A stretch of DNA of 64,000 nucleotides, taken from NCBI RefSeq assembly GCF_002834295.1, contig NZ_PISP01000003.1, positions 496,001 to 560,000 on the forward strand, given 5' to 3'. Shown piece by piece: positions 27,710 to 36,679 of the stretch (positions are counted from its first letter, which is position 1; each line of letters starts with the position of its first letter). Source of the stretch: Rhodohalobacter barkolensis. Lineage in GTDB: Bacteria > Bacteroidota > Rhodothermia > Balneolales > Balneolaceae. The notes under the pieces are model-generated. The model worked only from the letters and a program-made list of their open reading frames with translations. It had not been told where the DNA came from and did no database searches. Made by a program: the position numbers and the translations under genes.

Positions 27710-28885
27710 ATGAGTACATCCTATAAAATATTAGTCGTTGATGATGAGCCGGATTTACAGATGCTGATGCTGCAAAAATTCAGATCTAAAGTAAAAAACA
27801 GAGAGTATCAATTTCTCTTTGCCGAAAACGGACAGGAAGCGTTGGATACTCTCTCAGGCCATCCGGATCTATCTCTTGTGCTCAGTGATATTAACATGCC
27901 GAAAATGGATGGACTGACCCTGCTATCACAGATTCAGGAACTGAACCGGTCCGATATCAGAACCATTATGGTCTCTGCATATGGCGATATGGAAAATATT
28001 CGTACTGCCATGAATCGTGGAGCCTACGATTTTGTAACCAAACCGATCGATTTCAAAGACCTTGAAACAACGATTGAGAAAACGCTGAGAGAGATCCAGC
28101 AATTGATGAATGTTCGTATGATGGAGGAACAACTGGAATCTCTCCACTACGATCTGGATATGGCCGCAAGGATTCAGCAGAAAATCCTTCACCAGGAGTT
28201 TCCGGTGTTTCCCGACGACTCCCGCTTCGACATTTTTGCTAATATGATGGCCGCTAAGCATGTTGGTGGCGATTTTTACGACTTCTTCAAATACGATGAA
28301 GATCATCTCGCGTTTTTTATTGGAGACGTAGCCGGAAAAGGGATGCCCGCCGCTATCTATATGGCGGTGTGCCGAACCATGCTGAAAGCGATTGGATCGG
28401 AAGTATTTGACCCGGCAGAGTGTATTGGCAAAGTCAACAATATGTTGATTCCGGAAAGTGATATTTCAACGTTTGTGACCGTTTTTTATGGGGTTCTAAA
28501 TGTAGAGACCGGCGAACTGCACTACTGCAACGGCGGACATAATCTGCCATACATTCAGAAGCCGGATGGAACCGTTACAGAGCTTGACGACGTTGGTGGG
28601 CTTCTGCTTGGCAAGTTTGAAAATGCACCTTATGAGAAAAACAGCATCCAGCTTGAACCCGGCGATACACTTGTCACATTTACCGATGGTGTGACTGAAG
28701 CTGAAAATGATGAGGGTGGCTTCTTTGATGAAGAGAGAGTGGAAACATACCTCCGGAAAGATCCGTCTAAAAACCTGATTAATCAGGTTAAGGGACTTTT
28801 TCTTGAAGTCATGAAGTTTGCCGGAGCGGCAACCCAATCAGATGATATTACCGTACTTTCGGTCAGGTACACCAATTCTCAGTAA
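27710..28885 (+). CDS. Response regulator with PP2C-type (RsbU/SpoIIE-like) phosphatase output
   Basis: A 391-residue cytosolic protein. The receiver (residues 5-125) has Asp11/Asp12, phospho-acceptor Asp60 (LSDINMPKMDG) and Lys111 (TKPID). A helical linker (DLDMAARIQQKILHQEF) joins it to a SpoIIE phosphatase domain (~160-390) with metal-binding motifs GGDFYDFF, GDVAGKGMPAAIYM, FTDGVTEAEN and SDDITVLSV. In known systems such proteins dephosphorylate a STAS anti-sigma antagonist once the receiver is phosphorylated. A STAS gene lies one base away on the opposite strand, converging with it, and the 5-GAF kinase just upstream is the likely phosphate donor. Both links are inferred from position. 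Confidence 0.94.
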   Translation: MSTSYKILVVDDEPDLQMLMLQKFRSKVKNREYQFLFAENGQEALDTLSGHPDLSLVLSDINMPKMDGLTLLSQIQELNRSDIRTIMVSAYGDMENIRTAMNRGAYDFVTKPIDFKDLETTIEKTLREIQQLMNVRMMEEQLESLHYDLDMAARIQQKILHQEFPVFPDDSRFDIFANMMAAKHVGGDFYDFFKYDEDHLAFFIGDVAGKGMPAAIYMAVCRTMLKAIGSEVFDPAECIGKVNNMLIPESDISTFVTVFYGVLNVETGELHYCNGGHNLPYIQKPDGTVTELDDVGGLLLGKFENAPYEKNSIQLEPGDTLVTFTDGVTEAENDEGGFFDEERVETYLRKDPSKNLINQVKGLFLEVMKFAGAATQSDDITVLSVRYTNSQ

Positions 28886-28886
28886 A

Positions 28887-29228
28887 TCACACCTGATACG
28901 CAGCTACCGCCTCGTCCAAGGTTTTGTAGTGCTGAAATACGGTGATCAATTTTGTAACCATTAGAAGACTTTCAATTCTGTCTGAAGCCCCACAAATTTT
29001 CAGGTCTCCACCCGCATTTCTGAGACTGGTCAAGGATGTGATTAAAATTCCCAGCCCCGATGAGTTCATAAAATTCACTTTACTCAAATCTGCAACCACA
29101 TTGGTTTTCCCCTGATCAATCAGTGATTTAATATCCTCCAGATATTTTGTAGCAGACGGGCCGCCCATTGCTTTTCCTTTCAATGAAATAACCACAGTGT
29201 TATACTGCTCTGATAATGAATAATTCAT
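28887..29228 (-). CDS. STAS-domain anti-sigma factor antagonist
   Basis: A 113-residue single STAS domain (SpoIIAA/RsbV type). The motif KVNFMNSSGLGILI carries the serine (Ser56/Ser57) that an anti-sigma kinase would phosphorylate. Dephosphorylated protein would bind that kinase and free a sigma factor; the two PP2C phosphatases in this window are candidate activators. A GAGGAGG ribosome site lies a few bases before its ATG. The gene converges with the receiver-phosphatase gene with a single base between the stop codons. No RsbW-like kinase or sigma factor gene is in the window, so the downstream partners are elsewhere. Confidence 0.92.
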   Translation of the reverse strand: MNYSLSEQYNTVVISLKGKAMGGPSATKYLEDIKSLIDQGKTNVVADLSKVNFMNSSGLGILITSLTSLRNAGGDLKICGASDRIESLLMVTKLITVFQHYKTLDEAVAAYQV

Positions 29229-29413
29229 AGCCTCCTCGAAATTAAGTTTGATAAATCCAATCTCATAAGACCGGACCCTTCTTTTACTCTGACTAAATAA
29301 TCATTATTCGCTAAAATGATTTATAGCAATGTCGCGTAGTTTTTTCGATGTGTCGCAAACCACAACTTCTTACGACCTGACGATACTTTCTTCTTGCAAA
29401 TACTCGCTCTTCA

Positions 29414-29893
29414 TCAGGGCTGATTTCGATAATCAACAGATTTCAACGAACCATCAATGTTTGCATTCGTTTCCTTGCCCGGGACGATGTCTGTATTCTG
29501 AGCAGAAACACAGCTCCACCCACTCCTGTTTTTGTGAGCTACAAACGTAAATAGAGTTTGCCGATTTTGAAGGTTTTGATCCTCAACTTTACTCTGGCCG
29601 CTCAGCAGCATACGTGCATGAATGATCGCTACCGTTTCAGCCGGTCGTTTAATCTTCACTCTGCCAACTTTAAGTTTTGAATCGTTAAAGATTACCCGGA
29701 GTCCATAGTCATGAGCTTTACGGATATCATCCCGGTTCTCCCACCAGATGCCAACCACATTGATGAAGTCGGCATCCTGATCGAAGATCGCAGCAATTTT
29801 ATCAGCATCCCGCTCATTCCAACCTTCAGCGAATCGGGCGGGTATTTCCTCCGGTGAAGTAATGGCAGAATACTTTGACAGATCTGATTTCAT
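29414..29893 (-). CDS. SnoaL-like / DUF4440-type (SgcJ/EcaC family) protein
   Basis: A 159-residue soluble protein of the NTF2 superfamily: SPEEIPARFAEGWNERDADK, then IFDQDADFINVVGIWWENRD and IIHARMLLSGQSKVEDQNLQ fit the SgcJ/EcaC family pattern (ARFAEAWNxxDxxxLAALFxxDADFVNVxGxWWxGR). Members act as small-molecule oxidoreductase-like or stress proteins; no reaction is established for this one. The ATG at 29893 overlaps the TGA of the upstream gamma-glutamyltransferase gene (TGATG), so the two are translationally coupled and form an operon on the minus strand. There is no signal peptide, so it is cytosolic. Confidence 0.78.
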   Translation of the reverse strand: MKSDLSKYSAITSPEEIPARFAEGWNERDADKIAAIFDQDADFINVVGIWWENRDDIRKAHDYGLRVIFNDSKLKVGRVKIKRPAETVAIIHARMLLSGQSKVEDQNLQNRQTLFTFVAHKNRSGWSCVSAQNTDIVPGKETNANIDGSLKSVDYRNQP

Positions 29894-31638
29894 CAATAAC
29901 CGACTGCCTGACCATCCACACGAGATTCAGACGCTCCAAACCAAACTCCTTTCTCATGGTCCTGCATAATTCCCTGGTATCGGCCAAAGAAACTGTTCCC
30001 TACCTGCACGCGATGACCCCGTGATCTTAAAGCGCGTACCACATCAAACCCAAGTGCCGACTCCAGGCTTAATTGACCGGGATCCGATAGTTTCTCATCT
30101 GCGCTATCCGTTGGCTGGGATGAGCCGGTATGAGACCATCTCGGTGCATCGCCTGCTTCCTGAATATTCATTCCAAAATCGATGATATTGGTCAAAATGG
30201 AAACGTGTCCGATCGGTTGATAGCCACCTCCCATATTTCCGAAACTGAACCACGGTTTTCCGTCTTTCATAACAAATCCTGGAATGATGGTATGAAACGG
30301 CCGCTTGCCGGGCTCATACACGTTGGGGTGTTCCGGATCGAGAGAGAAGAGCTCTCCACGGTTCTGAAAACTGAATCCGGTTCCGGGAACCACAAAGCCT
30401 GTACCCATGCCGCGGAAGTTACTTTGAATCAGGGAAACCATATTACCATCCTTGTCAGCGGTAGTGAGATAAATGGTATCCCCGTCTTCCATTACATCCA
30501 CGCCGGAACTCAGGTCTCGCGATGCTCTATCGCCTATTAGTTCTCGACGCTCGGCAGCATACTCTTTTGATAGCAGAATATCGTAAGGAACATCATGGTA
30601 GTCGGGATCGGCATACTGTTTTGCACGATCTTCAAACGCCAGTTTCTTCGCTTCAACCAGCAAGTGCAGCGTCTCTTCAGAGCCAAATCCTTTTGATTCG
30701 AGGTCATATCCCTCCAGTATGTTTAGCATCTGCAGCACAGCCGTGCCCTGGTTATTCCCTCCAATCTGGTAGACATCATATCCCCTGTAATTTGTAGATA
30801 CCGGATCAACCCACTGAGACGAGTGGTTTTCAAAATCTTCGTAACGGAGATATCCGTCATTCTCTTTCATCCATGCGTCAATTTTTTCTGCAATTTCTCC
30901 TTTATAAAATGCATCGCGGCCCTGTTCAGCCAACAGGCGGAACGTGTTACCCAAATCGGGATTTTTGAATACTTCTCCTTTTTCCGGTCCACGGCCATCT
31001 ATCGTAAATGTCTCTTCAAATGCTCCGGGCTGATTTTTCAAAAAATTGGCACTTCCTCGCCATGCAGATGAAATGGCTTCACTTACCGGAAATCCCTCTT
31101 CAGCATAATTGATCGGTCCGGAAAGAATATCGCTCATTGGAACGGAACCAAATCGTTCATGCAGTTCAAACCAGCCGTCTACAGCGCCCGGTACGGAAAC
31201 GGAGAGCAGATCGTAAGAGGGAATATCATCCTCTCCTTTTTCATCCAGTATTTCCATCAGTCGATCGTAAGAGAGACTCTGTGGCGACCGCCCGCTGGCA
31301 TTCAGCGCATATAGCTGTCCACTCTCCTCGTGCCAGATGATGGCAAACAGATCTCCGCCAATTCCATTTCCTGTCGGTTCCATCAAGCCCATAGCCGCAT
31401 TAGTTGCGATAGCGGCGTCGATAGCATTTCCACCATTTTTAAGAACATCCAGTCCCACTTGCGCCGCCAATGGCTGGCTGGCGGCAACCATTCCATTTTT
31501 AGCTATAACTTCTGACCGGGTAGCAAAGTGATTGCCGGCCTCCCGGTCGCCCTGTGCTAAAGCCATGTCGTTCACCCCAATTCCAATCGTTAACATTAAA
31601 ATGAGTATCGCTGAGAAACTTTTACTGAGTTTTTTCAT
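29893..31638 (-). CDS. ggt: Gamma-glutamyltransferase family protein
   Basis: A 581-residue secreted Ntn-hydrolase. A Sec signal (SFSAILILMLTIGIGVNDMALA) precedes NGGNAIDAAIATNAAMGLME, the hallmark of the large subunit. The autocleavage region is DTIYLTTADKDGNMVSLIQS, where the Thr of DT should become the N-terminal nucleophile of the small subunit; later come the expected NVYEPGKRPFHTI and GNMGGGYQP segments. The enzyme hydrolyses or transfers gamma-glutamyl groups from glutathione and related peptides in the periplasm. The sequence YLTTAD resembles the YLTVVD form of bacterial GGT-like proteins rather than E. coli GGT, so substrate preference may differ. It is first in an operon with the SnoaL-like gene and divergent from the GroES-like gene, with a shared 208-bp promoter region. 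Confidence 0.92.
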   Translation of the reverse strand: MKKLSKSFSAILILMLTIGIGVNDMALAQGDREAGNHFATRSEVIAKNGMVAASQPLAAQVGLDVLKNGGNAIDAAIATNAAMGLMEPTGNGIGGDLFAIIWHEESGQLYALNASGRSPQSLSYDRLMEILDEKGEDDIPSYDLLSVSVPGAVDGWFELHERFGSVPMSDILSGPINYAEEGFPVSEAISSAWRGSANFLKNQPGAFEETFTIDGRGPEKGEVFKNPDLGNTFRLLAEQGRDAFYKGEIAEKIDAWMKENDGYLRYEDFENHSSQWVDPVSTNYRGYDVYQIGGNNQGTAVLQMLNILEGYDLESKGFGSEETLHLLVEAKKLAFEDRAKQYADPDYHDVPYDILLSKEYAAERRELIGDRASRDLSSGVDVMEDGDTIYLTTADKDGNMVSLIQSNFRGMGTGFVVPGTGFSFQNRGELFSLDPEHPNVYEPGKRPFHTIIPGFVMKDGKPWFSFGNMGGGYQPIGHVSILTNIIDFGMNIQEAGDAPRWSHTGSSQPTDSADEKLSDPGQLSLESALGFDVVRALRSRGHRVQVGNSFFGRYQGIMQDHEKGVWFGASESRVDGQAVGY

Positions 31639-31846
31639 ATCAATTTCAGGTTATATCTTCGTTTTCATTTTATTATACCATCGCATTGTGGTATTCACAA
31701 GTTTTAAGGCGTGTATCAAAGCTTTCAAAAGCAAGATTTGAACGTTAGTTCATATAATTTGATTTGATTCTTTCTGTGAATGAACACAATTTGTGCTGAT
31801 TTAAATGCTTTAGATCTTTTAGTGAATATCCAATCCATACATTTAC

Positions 31847-32224
31847 ATGATCCAGGACTATCTGAATTCAGTTGATAAATTTATCATCATTGGAGACCGC
31901 GTATTGGTAAAACCCCGTGAAATGGAAACCCATACCAAAAGTGGACTCGTATTACCGGCAACCGTGAAGGAGAAAGAGGAGATCCAGAGCGGTTATATCA
32001 TCAAAACCGGGCCGGGTTATCCAATTCCATCGGTAGAAGCAGATGAACCCTGGAAAGCAGAAACCAACCCAACAAAATATATGGGAATGCAGGCTCGTGA
32101 AGGTGATCTTGCGATTTTCCTGAAAAGTCAGGCTCATGAAATTGAATTTGAGAATGAAAAATTTCTCATCATACCGCACGCGGCCATTTTGCTGCTAATC
32201 CGTGACGATCACGAATTGGAATAA
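31847..32224 (+). CDS. GroES-like (Cpn10 fold) protein
   Basis: A 125-residue protein with a Cpn10 beta-barrel pattern: FIIIGDRVLVKPREMETHTK, SGLVLPATVKEKEEIQSGYI, then GDLAIFLKSQAHEIEFENEK and FLIIPHAAILLLI. It differs from classical GroES in its N-terminal extension, in an insert of ~20 residues (YPIPSVEADEPWKAETNPTK) and in lacking an obvious mobile-loop consensus, so it is a paralogue and not the main GroEL partner; no groEL follows. Divergent GroES-like proteins of this type occur in Bacteroidota and their role is not established. The next gene begins 10 bp downstream. Confidence 0.8.
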   Translation: MIQDYLNSVDKFIIIGDRVLVKPREMETHTKSGLVLPATVKEKEEIQSGYIIKTGPGYPIPSVEADEPWKAETNPTKYMGMQAREGDLAIFLKSQAHEIEFENEKFLIIPHAAILLLIRDDHELE

Positions 32225-32234
32225 ATCATATATC

Positions 32235-33134
32235 ATGAATAGAAAAACGTTTATACATCAATTAGGATTATTAACCGCCGGAACAGCTCTAACACCGGCT
32301 CTATTTAAATGGATGCAGAATAACGGTCCATTTTACCCTATTCGGAATAATGTCGGTTATTTTACCGGTCGCGGCGGAACGATGGGCTGGCATATTACCG
32401 ATGAGTCAGTTGTTGTAGTCGATTCTCAGTTCGAAAACTCGGCCGAAGATTTTCTATCCGGTATATTTAATATTGCCTCCGGTGGTCCCTCCAGGTATCT
32501 CTTCAATACTCATCATCATGGAGATCACGTATCCGGAAACGGTGTCTTCCAATCTGATAATTTTGAAATAATCGCGCATCAAAATGTGCCTGATCTGCAG
32601 CGTGTATCTGCCGGCCCTGAAAGCAGAGATTCCGTAATTGCAGCCAACCGAGTTTTTGACGATGAAATCACCATCGAATCAGGTAACGAAACCGTTACAG
32701 CCAAACACTACGGCCCCGGCCATACCGGCGGAGACTCCGTCATCTGGTTCGAAAATGCGAATATCGTTCATATGGGAGATCTGGTCTTTAACCGCTGGTA
32801 TCCGTTCATCGACAAAGATGGGGGTGCACTCATCGAAAACTGGATCACACTATTAGAAACCGTTGCTAAAGAGGCCGATCGTGACACAACATTCATTTTC
32901 GGCCACGGTAATCGAGATTTTGGTGTTACCGGAGATTCCGATGACGTTCTTTACATGAGAGATTATCTAACCAAGCTTTTAGAATATACCCGTGCCGGTA
33001 TTGACGACGGACAAAGCCTTGAAGAGATTTCATCCGTAAATCAATTTGAAGAGTTTGCGAATCATCAAAGCGCAGGTGCAAGACTTTCGTTACAGGCTAA
33101 CATAGAGGCGGCATATGAAGAACTCACAAAATAG
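32235..33134 (+). CDS. MBL-fold metallo-hydrolase
   Basis: A 299-residue metallo-beta-lactamase-fold enzyme. The start at ATG 32235 gives MNRKTFIHQLGLLTAGTALT, a signal-like sequence reminiscent of a weak Tat leader (no twin arginine). The zinc motif HHHGDH (His93, His95, Asp97, His98) is complete, with further ligands in GPGHTGGD and in IVHMGDLVF, and a C-terminal FIFGHGN. The layout resembles the quinoprotein relay SoxH-like / class B hydrolase group rather than a true beta-lactamase. Substrate is unknown. It lies 10 bp after the GroES-like gene and overlaps the following zinc-ribbon gene by 20 bp, so these three genes probably form an operon. Confidence 0.85.
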   Translation: MNRKTFIHQLGLLTAGTALTPALFKWMQNNGPFYPIRNNVGYFTGRGGTMGWHITDESVVVVDSQFENSAEDFLSGIFNIASGGPSRYLFNTHHHGDHVSGNGVFQSDNFEIIAHQNVPDLQRVSAGPESRDSVIAANRVFDDEITIESGNETVTAKHYGPGHTGGDSVIWFENANIVHMGDLVFNRWYPFIDKDGGALIENWITLLETVAKEADRDTTFIFGHGNRDFGVTGDSDDVLYMRDYLTKLLEYTRAGIDDGQSLEEISSVNQFEEFANHQSAGARLSLQANIEAAYEELTK

Positions 33135-33306
33135 CGCCGTTCAAAAAGAATCCAATCTGCACACAAAACGCTGCCTCTATTGCGGCCAGCCGGAGCAGTT
33201 GGTTTGGGTACACGGTCATGGCCAGTGTGCTCATTGTGGCACTAATGTTGAAGAGTGCTGCCGCGGTGAGAGCTGCTTCCCTCAAATCGATAACTCAAAG
33301 GCATAG
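33115..33306 (+). CDS. Small zinc-ribbon protein
   Basis: A 63-residue protein with two CxxC pairs, CLYCG and CAHCG, spaced by 17 residues around VWVHGHGQ, followed by a second cluster EECCRGESC. The first two pairs form a zinc ribbon; the extra cysteines may bind metal too. It is not too short to be real: its ATG lies inside the 3' end of the MBL gene (20-bp overlap, MKNSQNS), the usual sign of translational coupling. Function is unknown; small ribbons of this kind often act as adaptors for a neighbouring enzyme. Confidence 0.7.
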   Translation: MKNSQNSAVQKESNLHTKRCLYCGQPEQLVWVHGHGQCAHCGTNVEECCRGESCFPQIDNSKA

Positions 33307-33379
33307 AGTTAAGTAGAATCATTGAGCCCGATTCGATAAATTGAGGTGAATACACAACGCCTTAATCTCGACTCTGACA

Positions 33380-34615
33380 ATGAAAAAATTTCTGCTCTGC
33401 TCTCTCATTCTCATCACTTCTTTAATTCTTGCTGATTCCGTTCAATCTCAGGAGCGGCAACGTGTTCGGGATCTGGGAATCCATCCCGGAATTTTACCGA
33501 CCGGCCCCTTGAATGCCATCACCGATGTAGAAGGTGTGATGGTGGGGCATCAAACATTGATTGAAGAAGACAATATCCGAACCGGAGTAACGGCCATCCT
33601 TCCTCATTCGGGAAACCTCTACAGAGAACGGGTTCCAGCCGCCGTTTATGTGGGAAATGGTTTTGGGAAAGCACTTGGATTTACTCAGGTTCAGGAGCTG
33701 GGTGAAATGGAAACGCCCATCGCACTCACCAATACCCTCAGCATTTTTAACGCCGCGCACGGGGTGGCTGACTATGTCCTGAATCTGCCCGGAAATGAAA
33801 ATGTAGGGTCGGTCAATCCGGTAGTGGGTGAAACCAACGACGGCTGGCTGAATGACATTCGGGCCCGGGTTGTAGATACCGAAGATGTTTATAAGGCGAT
33901 TGAGTCTGCCGAATCCGGCCCGGTTGCTGAAGGCAACGTGGGTGCAGGAACCGGAACCCGCGCACTTGGTTTTAAAGGCGGCATAGGAACCTCATCCCGC
34001 CAGCTTCCCGAAAATCGCGGAGGATATACGGTTGGGGTTCTGGTACAGTCCAACTTTGGTGGAATTTTAACCGTGAATGGTGCTCCGGTTGGTGAGGAGT
34101 TGGGAAATCACTACCTATCAAGTCGTCAGACCACTCCAAGTGGTCAGCCGACTGATTTGGGTGCTCAAAATACCCGTCTGACCGCCTTGAGCGGTCTGAC
34201 GGGTGATACTGACGGCTACGATTTTGATGTGGACGGCTCCGTAATGATTGTTGTCGCTACAGATGCCCCGATCACCTCCCGCAACCTGGAGCGACTCGCC
34301 AAGCGCGCGTTTATGGGAATTGCCCGGGTTGGCGGATTTGCCTCCAACGGAAGCGGTGACTATGTGATCGCGTTTTCCACCCATCCCGATGTTCGGAACA
34401 ACCTGGATGATTCAGGCCAAACGCGACAAATTACCGAACTGGATAATAACGCAGTGAGTCCGCTATTTCTGGCCGCCGTGGAAGCTACCGAAGAAGCGAT
34501 CTTAAACTCCCTCTTTATGGCTGAAACGATGGATGGACAAAACGGACGTACACAGGAAGCTCTCCCGATTGATGAGGTGATGGAAATTCTGGAGAAATAC
34601 GGAGCTGATCAGTAA
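33380..34615 (+). CDS. P1 family (DmpA-like, S58) aminopeptidase, secreted
   Basis: A 411-residue self-processing N-terminal nucleophile peptidase. A Sec signal (FLLCSLILITSLILADSVQS) is followed by RVRDLGIHPGILPTGPLNAI, NVGAGTGTRALGFKGGIGTS and YTVGVLVQSNFGG, all typical of the family. Autocleavage is expected before Ser287 in DGSVMIVVATDAP, which becomes the nucleophile. Relatives release N-terminal amino acids, D- or L-, or beta-peptides; specificity cannot be read here. It is expected in the periplasm. It stands alone, 73 bp after the zinc-ribbon gene and 52 bp before the patatin gene, all on the plus strand. Confidence 0.92.
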   Translation: MKKFLLCSLILITSLILADSVQSQERQRVRDLGIHPGILPTGPLNAITDVEGVMVGHQTLIEEDNIRTGVTAILPHSGNLYRERVPAAVYVGNGFGKALGFTQVQELGEMETPIALTNTLSIFNAAHGVADYVLNLPGNENVGSVNPVVGETNDGWLNDIRARVVDTEDVYKAIESAESGPVAEGNVGAGTGTRALGFKGGIGTSSRQLPENRGGYTVGVLVQSNFGGILTVNGAPVGEELGNHYLSSRQTTPSGQPTDLGAQNTRLTALSGLTGDTDGYDFDVDGSVMIVVATDAPITSRNLERLAKRAFMGIARVGGFASNGSGDYVIAFSTHPDVRNNLDDSGQTRQITELDNNAVSPLFLAAVEATEEAILNSLFMAETMDGQNGRTQEALPIDEVMEILEKYGADQ

Positions 34616-34667
34616 CTGTTTTAATACGATATTGCGATAAGTAAAAATTTAAAAATCTTGCTCTGAA

Positions 34668-35558
34668 ATGCCTGAAAAAAAAGTTCATCTGGTTTTGGGA
34701 AGCGGCGGTGCCCGGGGAATTGCACACATTGCAGTTATTGAAGAATTGGAAAAAGCCGGGTACGAGATTGTTGAAGTGATCGGTTGTTCAATGGGTGCTG
34801 TGGTGGGCGGCATTTACGCAGCGGGGCATCTCCCGGAATATAAGAAATGGATTCTTGGGCTTTCTAAACGAGATGTATTTGATCTGCTTGATTTTACCTT
34901 CGCTAAACAGGGATTTGTAAAAGGAGAAAAACTTTTTGCCAAACATGTGGAAGTGACGGGCGAAGAAAAAATTGAAGACTTCCCTATTCCATTTACTGCT
35001 GTAGCTACCGATATGCGCGACCATAGTGAAGTTCACTTTAAAAAGGGAGATCTCTATAAAGCGTTACGGGCATCGGTTTCCATGCCCGGGTTTTTTGTCC
35101 CAGTGGTTGAAAACGGGCAGGTCTTAGTAGATGGCGGCGTGTTGAATCCGCTCCCCATTAATTTAGTTGAGAAAAAAGAAGGTGCTGAGATCATTGCTGT
35201 AAATTTAAACGGTAAAATGGACCCCAAATACGATAAGCCCTCTGAGCCGGATAGGCTGGAAGAAATGCAAAATTGGTTCGATAAAATTCTTCCAGACTCA
35301 ATGAAAACGAATCACAAAACCAAAGCAAAATCAGAATTACCCGCTGATGAAGATTCCTTTTCATTGATCGAACTCATGGATAGCTCTTTCAGCTTTACTC
35401 AAGACCGTCTTACAGAACTCATTATTGAGTTATATAAACCCAATCACCTTATTGAAATCCCCCGAAATGTCTGTGGTGTTTTTGATTTTGATCAGGGAAA
35501 ACGGGTATATGAAATTGGCATGGAAGCCTGCAAGAGCGTTATTAAACAAAAGGATTAA
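34668..35558 (+). CDS. Patatin-like phospholipase family protein
   Basis: A 296-residue cytosolic lipid acyl hydrolase. All key parts are present: the oxyanion loop GSGGARG near residue 11, the nucleophile elbow GCSMG (Ser41), and the catalytic Asp155 in VDGGVLNPLP. Together Ser41 and Asp155 form the patatin dyad. It is close to the short RssA-like proteins of bacteria. There is no signal peptide. In-frame start ATG at 34668 leads directly into the first strand (VHLVLGSGGARG), so an upstream start is unlikely. A GNAT gene follows after 18 bp and may be in the same transcript. The lipid substrate is unknown. Confidence 0.93.
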   Translation: MPEKKVHLVLGSGGARGIAHIAVIEELEKAGYEIVEVIGCSMGAVVGGIYAAGHLPEYKKWILGLSKRDVFDLLDFTFAKQGFVKGEKLFAKHVEVTGEEKIEDFPIPFTAVATDMRDHSEVHFKKGDLYKALRASVSMPGFFVPVVENGQVLVDGGVLNPLPINLVEKKEGAEIIAVNLNGKMDPKYDKPSEPDRLEEMQNWFDKILPDSMKTNHKTKAKSELPADEDSFSLIELMDSSFSFTQDRLTELIIELYKPNHLIEIPRNVCGVFDFDQGKRVYEIGMEACKSVIKQKD

Positions 35559-35576
35559 ATACTATTTAGCCTCACC

Positions 35577-36035
35577 ATGAACACAAAAATTAAAGTACGC
35601 AAAGCCACACCCAAAGATACTGAATCCATCATTCAGTTCAATATTGCCATGGCGATGGAGACAGAGAACAAAACATTGAAAAGAGAGGAAATTGAGCCGG
35701 GTGTACACGGGCTGTTTGAAAAACCGGAGTATGGTTTTTACATGGTGGCCGAGTCGGAGGGAAAAGTGGTAGGCTCGCTGATGATTACCTTTGAATGGAG
35801 CGACTGGCGCAACGGCCTGTTCTGGTGGATTCAGAGCGTGTACGTCATTCCGGAGTTTCGCAGAAAAGGTGTATACCGGACGATGTACTTGACCATCAAA
35901 ACATTGGCTGAGGAAAAACCGGACGTCTGCGGGTTCCGCCTTTATGTGGAGAGAGAGAACATCAACGCCCAGAAAACCTATGCTTCACTGGGTATGGATG
36001 AGACGCACTACAAGATGTTTGAGGAGATCAAGTAA
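35577..36035 (+). CDS. GNAT family N-acetyltransferase
   Basis: A 152-residue single-domain acetyltransferase. The GNAT fold is clear: VRKATPKDTESIIQFN at the N-terminus, VVGSLMITFEWSDWRNG in the central strands, and the acetyl-CoA pyrophosphate loop VIPEFRRKGVYRTMY (RRKGVY). The C-terminus NINAQKTYASLGMDETHYKM is the usual last helix and strand. The acceptor is unknown. It follows the patatin gene by 18 bp and is the last gene before the accessory region. Confidence 0.9.
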   Translation: MNTKIKVRKATPKDTESIIQFNIAMAMETENKTLKREEIEPGVHGLFEKPEYGFYMVAESEGKVVGSLMITFEWSDWRNGLFWWIQSVYVIPEFRRKGVYRTMYLTIKTLAEEKPDVCGFRLYVERENINAQKTYASLGMDETHYKMFEEIK

Positions 36036-36341
36036 GTTGAAGCCTAACGTGTCGTTTTTCATCCCTTATACGACATTAATCAAGGTTCAGAAGTCGCATA
36101 AACTCTCGTATAACAGCCACTAATTGCTATTATCAGCAAAATCAGATTTTCTGCAACAGGAAGGGCGGGTTGAGTCTTGTCGTGTAATTATTTGTTAGGT
36201 AACCTTTTATCCCACCTTAATTTAGTTGATTAAAACTGTTCATTTATAGTACGTCAATCGATCCGAAGTAAATAAATTTGAAAATTTTTTCAATTTTATT
36301 TAAAATATTATCAAAAAAGTTAAATATTATTGATTTCGGAA
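36036..36341. other. Intergenic region at the border of the accessory cluster
   Basis: About 305 bp. GCCTAAC at 36043 and GTTAGGT at 36196 match the outer consensus boxes of an attC site (RYYYAAC and GTTRRRY), but the arms between them do not pair well, so I do not call a site. The last 100 bp are very AT-rich and probably promoter for the DUF2089 gene. No gene is supported. Confidence 0.4.
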
Positions 36342-36632
36342 ATGGAAAAACGTGACTCTGTCCTGCCTGTAAAATGTCCCAGTTGTAATAGTGGATTAGT
36401 GATTAAATCTCTCTTCTGCAAGAATTGTGAAACAACAGTAACTGGGTTGTATGAACTGCCTAAAATTCTTCTGCTCGAGAAGGACGAATTAGATTTTATT
36501 CACTCTTTTGTAAAGAATAGTGGCAGCTTAAAAGAAATGGCTAAAGAGATGAAGTTAAGTTATCCAACGGTTCGAAATTACCTGAATGATTTAATAGAAA
36601 AACTAAATCAAATGGAAAATGAACATAAATAA
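36342..36632 (+). CDS. DUF2089-type protein: zinc ribbon plus helix-turn-helix
   Basis: A 96-residue protein. The N-terminal ribbon is CPSCNSGLVIKSLFCKNCE; the C-terminal part, LPKILLLEKDELDFIHSFVK followed by GSLKEMAKEMKLSYPTVRNY, is a helix-turn-helix that fits the DUF2089 family. It is likely a DNA-binding regulator. The start is ATG 36342; a TTG at 36330 would add four residues. Its last bases overlap the possible real start (ATG 36619) of the following membrane protein, a pair often met together; it may regulate that gene. Base composition is more AT-rich than the surrounding core genes. Confidence 0.78.
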   Translation: MEKRDSVLPVKCPSCNSGLVIKSLFCKNCETTVTGLYELPKILLLEKDELDFIHSFVKNSGSLKEMAKEMKLSYPTVRNYLNDLIEKLNQMENEHK

Positions 36633-36679
36633 AAAAGAAGCACAGCAAAACTACGTGGCTCCATAATCCCTTTCTTTTT

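Noticed and set aside
36043-36202. GCCTAAC ... GTTAGGT as a third attC site
   Set aside because: The outer boxes match the consensus but the inner arms do not pair and the span is too long for a convincing fold.
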